From Leguminivora glycinivorella (lineage: Eukaryota; Arthropoda; Insecta; Lepidoptera; Tortricidae), in contig NC_062979.1 of assembly GCF_023078275.1 (NCBI RefSeq), forward strand, positions 24,781,848-24,845,847: a DNA stretch of 64,000 nt, in the 5' to 3' direction. This document shows, in pieces, positions 12,901 to 24,900 of the stretch. Both the position numbers and the translations under genes were made by a program. The notes under the pieces were generated by a model, which ran no database searches, was not told the origin of the DNA, and saw only the letters and a list, made by a program, of their open reading frames with translations. The stretch's first letter is position 1. Each line of letters begins with the position of its first letter.

Positions 12901-15900
12901 AAATAATTGAACAGATATCACAGAAAGGTATTACAATAACAATAATCTTTATAACAGAGTTACTGGCGGACAAGTATGGTCGCGCGATAAATGATAAAAC
13001 GTCAGGCCGTCCCTATCGCACTATTTGTAAGTGTGATATGGACGGCCCGATGTTTTGTCGTTTATCGCGCGACCATGATTGCCTTACAGATCGGTTCACG
13101 AAAGCTGGCAAGAATGGTTATGCACACAAGTTTGATTGTGTATACAGTCGTAACTGTCAAGAGCCACTATTTCATTGGTTAGTCTGACACACACATGTAT
13201 ATTTTCATTAATTCATTCATCCCAGCGCTTGTGAATGGACCTGGGGGCCGATTTTTGAGTCTCACTGTCACTAAAATCCCGCATGCGAGATTCAAAAATC
13301 GCCCTCCTGTACAGAGTGTAAGGGCATTTTCAAAAATTAAGACCCATAATTAGTAAAAGTTGTTAACATAAATTAACTCGATGTCAGTTTTGTGACGACA
13401 ATAACCATGAAATTTCAATAAAATATTGCTTTTGTGTTAATTACATAAACTACAAGCAATAATCTACGTTTGATTATACAGATAAGGCCATTTCGTGGCA
13501 CTTCATTATTTTCTGTCTTGTTGTTATTATGTATACATATTTTGTCTTGCCTGCGTTCACGAATAAATGTTTAATATCTGGGCAACCGACCTTCGCTCGA
13601 TTCTGTTTCGTATCCTTGACATGTGTCGCCATCTAGTTCAAAAATGAATAGTACCTACATCGAGCGAAAGAATTCTCAGCCTTAACAACACAACTACTCC
13701 ACACGAGATGGCGCGCATTTCGCCACAAAAACTCAAATAGTGTATTTTTCTATTCGTTTTAGCCTTGACCTGTGTCGCCATCTAGTGTTTGCAATAAATA
13801 GTACTTACATCGACCGAAAGAATTCTGTCTTAACAGTACAACTACTGCACACGAGATGGCGCGCGAAGAAAAACGCATGAAAACTCGAAAATTCGCGTTT
13901 TCCGGGACCTAAGGATAAGTTAGACCGATTTTTCACCCCCAAAAACCCCCACATAACAAATTTCTACGAAATCGTCAGAGCGGTTTCCGAGATCGTCAGT
14001 GTAAATAAATATATATATAAATAAATAAATAAATATACAAGAATTGCTCGTTTAAAAGTATAAGATTCTATTCTATTATACATATAAAGGTTAAAAATTT
14101 TGTTTATAGACAAATTTTATTCTTAATTGTCGTCACAAAACTGACATCGAGTAAATTTTTATTAACAACTGTCACTAATTTTGGGTCCCAAAAATCTGGG
14201 TTTTTGGGTTCTAAAAATGCCCTTACAATAATAGTGTATTGACACTAGAGGAGCTAACTGAAAGATATGTTTACACCAACATTTATAAATGCAGTCTTAC
14301 ATTGGTGCCCAATGTTTTATGGACAAATTTGCGCTGTGCGTCGCACATATACAAATAGATTTCAATAAAACATTTGTTCTACTGGTGTATATGTTGCACC
14401 TACATGTATAAGACATAAGAGTTCTGTTTCTATATTCTGCAGGCTTGGTCTAAAATTGTAGATTTATATGTGGCTTTATAAAATATCGATTTAAGACATC
14501 ACTATTGCATATTTAAAAAAAATGTGTTACTTTTAGAAATTACATATTAGTTTAAAATCAAAGATCATAAATTTTAAAACTAAGATAAAATAAGGTTATT
14601 TCGTCCCAAAACAAGTAAATTTTATGAAACCACATTAATTTGCTGTAAAAGAAACAGTAGTGTTTTGCGTTGTGCGTTGTATTTATACAGAAAAAAATAT
14701 TTTCGTAATAAAATGTAAAATGCAACGCACAGCGCAAATTTATATTCGCGGGGTAGGTACACTAAAGAGTTTTTGATTATCACCAATTGTTCATCACTTT
14801 CAACAGTAGATACGATAAGACAGGTTTTCACGCAAATTTGATAGGATCTTGGCTGTGACACTGTCATTAGTGTTTATACGGATAATAGTAGCAATTAGGT
14901 TGAGGCGGGTTTTTGTACTGTTTGAAATTGGCTTAAAAGAGGGTATTTGAACTTGTAACAGTTTTATTATTTACCTTTATTAATGCAGTTTTTCTTTTTA
15001 ATAAAATCGATGACATAGTTCCTAAGAACAGATCTTCGTATGTCTTATAGTTTCAGACTTTCGCAAACTGACCGATTTGAATGAGCCACCCTGTATTATA
15101 CGTCTAAGGTTTTGATTGATTTTTCAAAATGGTCTCTTAATGCACCGCCTACAATCTTCTCTGTTTCGCTCAAACGTTGACCGGTAGAGAATGCCTCATG
15201 GCATTAAATTCGCCTTTTGTACATTAAGTTGTTCTTTTGTGCAATAAAGTTTAAATAAATAAGTATACATAGAAAAGTGTCGGATACTTTTGGTGCGTCA
15301 TTTTATTCGCTATTATAGGGATGACGACTACATTAAAAAAATGGCATTTTGTTTAGTGCGTCAGTTAGATCGTCCAAAAATACTGAACACGTATTCTTCG
15401 CTTTTTCTAATTAATGAAGAAATAGATATAGAGCATTAAAGTTCCGGAGTGGGGGCTTGGGATATCACTTCGAAGTAAAAATTGTACTTAGGCAAACGTG
15501 TAACTTCAACGCACTGTACCGTCGTCATTTTTTATTTACGACAAAAAAGAAAAAATACGTGTCTAAAATTCTTTGATAATCAACTTTTTTTTTAGTCGTC
15601 TCGCCTATTGATGCTGACAGTACCTATGTACATTTGTTTCAGCCTAAGAGGATCGAGTATATTTATATATTTCGTGTGTTATGTTACGTTTAATTTTGCT
15701 GTTTATTTAATATTTAATTTTGTGTTACTTGTTGTAATGTTTATTTAAAATTCACGGTGCTTTAGTTTTGTATATTGTCATATTGTGTAATTTTCTGTGT
15801 AAATAAATTATAGAGAGTTACTGTCGAAGTAAGACGTGTAATCACAGTGCATATTGCCATTTCTTGACACAGGCTTAAAACTTTTGATCCTCAGTTTTGA

Positions 15901-18900
15901 CAATTTGGTCCATATTCTTAGATATATGTGAAAATGTTAAATATTAATATTACCGCTATCTAGTTGAGCGTACCCCAACGGTGTAATGCCATCTAGGCCA
16001 CCGTACCTTTTTCTGTATGGCACTGGGGTACGTTTTTTTCTTAAACTTTATCTGTCTACACGGAGTTATATATCGTCACTACTTTTAAAAAATCTCGTAT
16101 CTCACGCTGTTCCTCAAAGTTAAAACGCAGTAAGTCTATATGCATTCCATACATACTTACTACAATTTTCTTTTCATTGACAGACGAAGATACAAGTTTT
16201 TTTAAAGTAGTGACGGTATGTGTTCGGTTTCAGATGTAAACCTTCACGTGAGTCGTCACTAGTGACAGTGACAAGCCGAGCCCTCGAGCCCGCGTGCTAG
16301 TCCCCGGGTGCCGGTGGCGCGACACGTACCTCAGGAAGGCGGCGCTCCAGCCCGCGGGCGCGGCGCGCGCCTCCAGCCCGCGCAGCGCCGCCGCGCCCGC
16401 CGCCACCCAGCGCCGCCAGTACCCCGCCGACAGCGCGCCGCTGCGGAACGCCGACACCAGCGTCTACAGACACCGATCAAAAATAAATATAACGACTGGA
16501 TATGGGCCGAATATTCGGTATTCGGCAAGTTTATCAATATTCGTATTCGGCCGAATAGTTCGGTTATATTGCCGAATATTTACCGAATAAACAAAATAAA
16601 TAAATAGTGTAAGTCGTTTCGTTTTTCATCGGATGATGACATCCTATTTCAGCATTCTATGGAACCACCGAAGCGAGTTAAAATATAAGTACCTACAATA
16701 ATTATGTAAAAAAGTAAAAATAACGTAGCTTAGGAAACAAAAACCAAAATTTTCTTATTCATTAAATAATAGGAACATTAAAAGCCTTAATACCCATTAC
16801 CGATTATTAAAAAGTTTTTAACTCTAAACCAGGATTTAAAATACGGCGAAACCAAATATTCCGCCGAATGTTCAGTTCGGTAACGGCTGAACCGAATGTT
16901 CGGCCAAATATTCGTATTCGGCAAAGTCCATATTCGTCCCATCTCTAATAACGACTAAAACCCGACCACTACAAATTGCACACTTAACAAAACTTAAATT
17001 TTCATCCATCATCCGACCAACGCTAATATATGGCTGTGAAGCCTGGACACTAACACAAAAAGAGGAAAGTCAGCTCCTAGGTAGCGGTAAGAAAGATCTA
17101 TCGCAAAATCCTAGGACCTATCAAGAGAGACGACGGCACGTGGAGGATAAGGAGGAACGCCGAAATAGAGGAGTTGGTGGGCGAATCAAATATCATCGGC
17201 GTAACCAAATCCCACAGACTTCGCTGGTTCGGCCACCTACTGAGAATGGGAGAGGATCGGGATGCCAAGATTGCGTATCTGGGAAGACCGACTGGTGGCC
17301 GCCCGGTGGGGCGGCCCAGATACCGCTGGGGAGACAGCGTGATGGCGGATCTGTGTCAGCTATAAGCCGATAATTGTCAGGAAGCTGCCTGCGATCGAGA
17401 TAGGTGGCGTGCTCTCGTTTTGGAGGCCAGGATTCTCTTTAGTTCGGATAATGTGAAATCGGATGAGGACGATTTCTATCAGAATACAAATTTTTATCTC
17501 AATTTTATAATTGTTCTCATAGTAAACATTACCTTATAAAATTATATAATTACAGTCAAAGACTCTCATTCCCTATCCAACTTGCTGAAATATTGTTAGA
17601 CATTTGCAACGCATTACGTTCGAAAATAATATTTCAATATGTAATAATAAAGTAACAGCTACTGACCTGCCACTGTATCAGCATCTCCTGCACCGGAGGC
17701 ACCTGGCACGGTTGCACCTCGTTCAAAAACTTCAACTTGGCTTCCACCAGATCACTCATATCGTCCAAATCTTCATCCCGCTTATCCTCATTCAAGACTT
17801 CCCCTTTAGTAAAAGATAGACCGTTCCCATAACTCACCGTTGCAACCTTCGGACTCTCATTATCATCCTCTTTGAAACCTAACCCGGTTCGCTCACTCGA
17901 GAAACCTTCTATGAACTGTGAATATTTAGTCGTGTAACTCGGGACTTCAGACTTCTTTCTCTCCGGAAGCAGTGAATTATCAATCCTTAGTTTCTTACGG
18001 TTCTCTTTTACTACAGTATCTGCTAAGTAAACGTTGACTTTCTTTTCTGGGAAATCTTTTTCTGAACCATTTTCGACTACCGGGGGAGGAACTGGTGGCA
18101 ACGGTGGTGTTTCTTCAATGGCTTTGCTACTTGGGAAGAGTGGTTTTACTTCTCTCGGGGGAGTACCTATAGGTGTATTTTTACCACTATTTGATTCTTC
18201 ACCGAAAACATCAGTTTTCTTAGACTTAATTTTAGGTAATTCTTTCTTTTCAATCTCATCTAACAAATCATCAATATTGTCAATTTTGCTGTCTCTGCTA
18301 CTTTCATCTACAACCTTAGGGGAAGCTACTTTAGTATCTTCTTTGATCATTTTCTGTAGTTCAGTAGGTATTTGTCCGCCAAGCTTTTCTAGTAGTTTGG
18401 CTTTTTCCTTTAATTTCATGAATAAAGTTTTTTCTTCCAAGCTATCATCGTTATCTACTAAAGGCGGTGTCTTCACTTGTGTCTAAAACAATAAAAAAAC
18501 ATACACACTTTGAAAATCATATAGACAATCAGCACGGGAAGCATGGACGCGCGATAGACGATAAAATAGCAGGCCGTCCCTATCGCACTTACAAATAGTG
18601 CGATAGGGACGGCCTGACATTTTATCGTCTATCGCGCGACCATGCTTCCCGTGCTGGCTTAGTAGGATATGTATATCAGAAAATTACAGATAAGAAAACA
18701 GACATTGATGGATTTGTTTTTTAGAAACTGCTACAACACCCACGGTCCTTCCGTAGACCGACTGTGGGATTTGGGTTCAATTGCGGTCCCATACCACAAT
18801 CAAACCCAAATGGGCTACAACCAGTCACTGCAACATCACAATTTGGATCAATCCGCTATTTACTAAGAGTTTCACTGAATCTTGAGCAGTTTCATATGCT

Positions 18901-21900
18901 CTGCCCACAGACCTATCACTTCGCTTACGCTTAAAGACTGCTGAAGTGTGCAAAAGAGAAGCTTTCACGTAGTTATATGATCATCCTATGAGTGCAAAAG
19001 AGGCAGACTACAAATAAAAAAAAACCGGCCAAGAGCGTGTCGGGCCACGCTCAGTGTAGGGTTCCGTAATTTTCCGTATTTTTCTCAAAAACTACTGAAC
19101 CAATCAAGTTCAAAACAATTTTCCTAGAAAGTATTTATAAAGTTCTATTTTTGTGATTTTTTTCATATTTTTTAAACATATGGTTCAAAAGTTAGAGGGG
19201 GGGGGGGACGCACTTTTTTTCATTTAGGAGCGATTATTTCCGAAAATATTAATATTATCAAAAAACAATCTTAGCAAACCCTTATTCATTTTTTAATACC
19301 TATCCAACAATATACCACACGTTGGGGTTGGAATGAAAAAAAATATCAGCCCCCACTTTACATGTAGGTAGGGGGGGTACCCTAATAAAACATTTTTTTC
19401 CATTTTTTATTTTTGCACTTTGTTGGCGTGATTGATATACATATTGGTACCAAATTTCAGCTTTCTAGTGCTAACGGTTACTGAGATTATCCGCGGACGG
19501 ACGGACGGACAGACAGACATGGCGAAACTATAAGGGTTCCTAGTTGACTACGGAACCCTAAAAACGTGACCATTTTTGATGACAGGCAGCGGCCGCTAGC
19601 CTACTCAATTTAAGTTAACGGATTAATCGTACTTTTCAGTATAAAAATTTGTATTTAGATGATACAATAAGTGATTTCCGTTTGGATTAAACAGTTAGAA
19701 AAGTAAATTATTTACGTTATCAATTATCATACATAATTTCTGAATTTAATATTCCTAATGACACTTGACATTGCTCCAGTTTTGGTCTCACTTTTGATGT
19801 TCGACAGTTGTTCTTTGTCATCCTAATTCTATGGCTCTGCCTAACCCTTTTAGGAATACAGGCGTGAATCTATATATGGTTTTAACGAATTTTGAATGAA
19901 CTAGATACATAACGGTCTCAGCAGCCTGTGAATCTCAACAGTACATGAAGTACTCGGAGACTCTAACAGGCATCTCATCACGGACCCCTAACACCTCAGA
20001 TTGAAAACTTTAACCATCACAGTGCTTATAACAGACTCATTTTATTGAAAACCCCAAACAGTTGAATGATTAGCTCAGATAGGAGGGAAAATATTGAAAT
20101 TTCTTAGGTAACGGTGCGTAAATAATAATCAAAAATATTAAAATATTCAAAATTGAGGTGTTCAATGATATTAAGTTGTTATTTATAGCAATTTCAGTTC
20201 TCTTTGTCATCATTGGTGTTTTGTATCTAGTAGTGTGAGATAATTTACTTAATTGGCTTTTTTTGCAATGAAAGATCATTAAAATTCTTTTGAATAATAA
20301 AATAAATAAATAAATATTGGGGACACCTTACACAGATCAACTTAGCCCCAAACTAAGCAAAGCTTGTACTATGGGTACTAAGCAACGATATACATACTTA
20401 AATAGATGAACACATACTTATATACATAGAAAACATCCATGACTCAGGAACAAATATCTGTGCTCATCACACAAATGCCCTTACCGGGATTCGAACCCAG
20501 GACCGCAGCTCGCAGGCAGGGTCACTACCGACAGTACCGACTGAGCCAGACTGTTACAGGAAATGTATTTTGTATTTAAATGTACTTATTTTTATTACTA
20601 TTTACTACTATAACACCTCTGGTGTTTCGGGTGTCCATGGGCGGCGGTGATCGCTTACCATCAGGCAACCTGTCTGCTCGTTTGCCTCCTATCCCATAAA
20701 AAAAAATATTTGCAACTACAATAACAGTACCTTATCTTCAACTGGCTCAACCACCATCCCCGGTGGCAGCTCGGGGCCAATAGGCACAGTATAGTTCTGG
20801 TTGGACGGCAAGGCGGGTCCGTACTCCACCGGCTTGGTCTTCTGCTTCTTGTGAGGGTTCTTCGGGACTGCGGGCTTGGCTGGCTTCGCTGCAGGCTTGG
20901 GAGGCTTGGCCGGAGTGTCTTCATCGTTGGACTCGGAATCAGAGTTGTGGTAGGAAGTTATTAGTTCTATTTTTCTGTGAAAGTGAACAAGTGCTGTCAA
21001 TAAAAAGAACTTGAAAGTGTGCTTTTGTAATAATACACCTATCTAATTTAATAACAATTCAAAAGTGGTTCAGTAATATAATATATATTGATAATATTTT
21101 TTTTAATACATTGTGAGGAAAACCGGACTAATTCCAATAAGGCCTAAAATACCCTTTGGATTGGAAGGTCAGATGGCATGTCTGTCTGTCTGTCACACAC
21201 ACACACAGTGTCTGTCTGTGGCATCGTAGCTCCCGAACGGATGAACCGATTTAGATTTAGTTTTTTTTGTCTGAAAGCTGAGTTAGTCGGGAGTGTTCTT
21301 AGCCATGTTTCATGAAAATCGGTCTACTATGGCGCGGTCGGCGGTTTTTTCAAAATCTTAATTTTGTGGTTATTATATATTGTCAATAAACATTTTGAAA
21401 AAAATAAATTTGTAGGCAATAGGCATCATCAGAACAGTTATGATAGTATGAAATAGGTGGCGCTAAAAATTGAGGTACAATTCTTAGTATGAAGATTGTA
21501 AATCCTATATAAACATCCTTGGTCCAATGTTATCATCCTCTGGAGTGGTTTGAGCTACATGTACATACAAATTCCGAAACATAGATATGCATTAAAAAGA
21601 AGAAAAAGCATAAACTAAATGAATGAAAACACATTCTCACTTACACATTCTCATCATCGCTGTCCGTTTTGCGTTTGGCACCATTCTTGGCTGTCTTTGG
21701 CTTGGCTTGGTCCGTTAGCTTGGGTTTGGCCTGCGTCTGCTTCTCGGCCAGGGTCTGCTGGTACAACTGCCACTCTTCAGCCGACACTTCTGCTGAACCT
21801 GGAAATTAGTACCAATGTATATCCATACCATACTAATATTATTAATGGGAAGGTGTGTGTGTTTGTTTGTCCGTCTTTCACAGCAAAACGGAGCAACAAA

Positions 21901-24900
21901 TTGACATGATCTTTTGAGTGGAGATAGTTGAAGGGATAGAGAGTGACATGTCATTAACGCGAGTGAAGCCGTGGGCAAAAACTAGTATGTGAATAAATCT
22001 AAAATGGAGTTATATGTCATAGTTACAGTCCCCAGTGTTTCAAAATAAATGTAAGTTTTACTGCTTGATATTCCTTACTTTAGTTTTACACCCCTATATT
22101 AACTTAATTTTACAGTAAAATTTATTCTGCCCAAATAAATTACTAAAATAATAATTTTACAAAGAAATTTAATAATAATGTATTCAATTCACAATATTAA
22201 AGAATTGCACAAAAATAATCATTGTTCAATTTTGCCTTTGATAACACTCCAAACAGCATAGTAATTTTTTTTTACCTGAAGCCTGCAACTGATGCTGTGC
22301 CAACTTCAAGGCCATTAAATACTCCTGTGGAGCATCCCAGGTGACCGCGTTAGTGTGCTGGTTCCAGTAGTAGGTGAAACCACTGCTCTCATCGTAACAG
22401 GCTGACCAGGCTGTGAAAAATTTAACATATAAAATATTATAACTACAAATGTTACTATAATGTATTATAAGGAGTTCTTCTCAATGTGATCTTTAAAGGA
22501 GATACCATTTTTTGCAAGTTATGAATTAAAAGACTGGCTGTAGCCAAATACTATGTAAACTCTACGAGTTAATACGTGCAGCTCGGTGCCAAAGTTGGCA
22601 ACAGGCACACTAGCGCTCCTAGCGGCATGAGTTGATCAAAATAGTTTAGTTTCATACAGCATAAAATTAAAAAAAATTACAAATTCTTATTTTTTTGTTT
22701 TATTCCATCTAAAAATGTTAAAGTAGATCAAGTAATAGCATTTTCTATTTTAATTTACTTAAATAAAAGTCTGAACAACTACTTTGATCAACTCGAACCG
22801 CTAGATGGCACTAGTAAAATTGTTGCCGCTCAATTGTATGGGAAACGTCAGAAGCTGCACGTATTATAGTATATAGTATTTGCTGTAGCTAAGGTGTTGT
22901 AAGCCAATTTTTTACACTGGGGGCCAAAATATAAAGGCATTTAGAGGTGGGCCAGATTTACAACAAAATTGCAACTTTTATCACTGTGCTGGCCATATCA
23001 GACACTGTTTTGAAGATCTATTGGCAGGCTGGATGCAATCCTTTTGTTGGTGGGCCGTACTTTGCCCACCACTCGGCTAAGGTATACCGGAAATGCTGAA
23101 AAATCCTGAAAAACTTGAGAGCCCTGTCTAATTACATTTATTTATATATAAACTTTCTCTAGTAAAGTGTGGACTTTTTAAATCATAACGACCTTAGTCA
23201 TTAGTATTGGGGAACAAATATGGCATAATTTTATATAAATCATTACCAAATTGTGAAATAATCGAAGAATTGATCAACTATTTAATTAGCATCTTGCTAG
23301 TACTTAGTTTAATACACTTATCTGGCTTCTAACATGCTAGAATTGTATCTTATTCAGATTCAGACATTATACAAATATTTATTATAACCTAAAATTCTCC
23401 CCTTGAAGAGCATTATTTACAATTTATTACAAGACTCGTAATGTAATAATAATTCATAATTCATATAATTTATTGCATTCATGTTCATTACATATACAGG
23501 TGGTAAAGATACAATAAGTCGGTACATGATACCCTGTTAGGGCGTTGCAATTACCTTAAAAACTAATTGTAGCTATTTACAAGTTATAAACAGAACTACA
23601 TTAATCATTACACAATAAAAGAAGCAAAATATGTGATAATAATAATGTGGTAAAAATAAGAACATGTCAGTCAATAATTATCTTCGTCATCATAAAAGCT
23701 CAACTATTAAATAATTAAATTAAGTTAAATTAAATATGATAAAAAAAAAAAAAAAAAAAGATATTTATAAAAAATAAAAAGAGTTAAATTACATTGGTTA
23801 TTTATTTATTTATTCTAGTGTTCTATCTGATAAAAATTCCTCGATTGTATAATATGCCTTTCGTATTAACAATGATCTAAGTTTGTTTATAAATGGTTGT
23901 ATTTTTTGTTCACTTGTTATGGTTTTTGGTAATTGATTGTAAATTATCACAGATCTATAGTGGGGGCTATCTCGAAACATTTCTAAGTTTGGTTTTGCTG
24001 GTAACAATAGTTTGTCTTGTCTTCGGGCACTTTTAACATGGTCGTACAAAGTAATATGTTTCCTAACAAAAACGGCAGTTTCCAGAATGTAGAGACAGGG
24101 AAGGGTGAGCATGTTTTCCTTAATAAAATGTTCTTTACATTCAGCTCGGCCGCGAGCGTTTACAATTATTCGGAGACATTTCTTTTGGCTTACGAATAGA
24201 CTTTGCGCTTTTGAGCTGTGTCCCCATAGAACAATTCCATACTTTAGCCATGAGTACGCATACGCGTAATATGCAGACTTGGCGCAATCAGAGTGTGTGT
24301 TCGATTTCAGCAGATTCAGGGCAAATATGAATTGAGATAGTTTTGACTTTATTATTGAAATATGCTCCTGCCAACTAAACGAAGTATCGATAGTGATACC
24401 CAAAAGGTTGAAATTCGTTACTTCCTCTACACTTAATGTATTAGTTACTGTAGATAAGTCTAGGGGTTCTTTCTGGTACGGATGAAATTGTATAATTTTT
24501 GTTTTTAGGTTATTGATTTCTAGATTATGATTTGCGAGCCATGAAGTCGTGTTGTTATAAGATTCTATAATCTTATGTGCATCGCTTAAGTTTTTGCAAT
24601 CAAAAAGGAAGGACACATCATCAGCATAGAGTATATTAAAATCGTTTGTTAACTTTGGCAGATTATTAATATATATAATAAAAAGCAATACTTATTATAT
24701 TGCAACGCATTATGATATCTACAGTTTTCACACAAAAACACGTACTGCGTGTGTACAAGCTACATCATGGCACTTACCACATTGAGGTATAGGTGCAGGA
24801 TGCACCCCTGGGTTGGGTTCATGTACCACTGCGCTTGGCACTGGAGGATGAAGTGGCTGAACCCTTGATGGCTTCTCCAGAGGTTTTGGAGAATCATCAT

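Noticed and set aside
16230..16607. Several overlapping ORFs on both strands
   Set aside because: Shadows of GC-rich FNBP4 exon 6 plus the CCGAATA repeat.
20470..20555. tRNA-like A and B boxes (also near 33070, 37690, 38210, 40260 and 43460)
   Set aside because: Degenerate heads of SINEs followed by SINE bodies. No cloverleaf or intact anticodon arm is evident, so they are not called tRNA genes.
22895..23095. Possible hAT MITE (GGGGGCCAAAATATAAAGGC ... GGGCCGTACTTTGCCCACCA)
   Set aside because: Looks like a known style of hAT-derived end, but I could not find matching termini or a target duplication.
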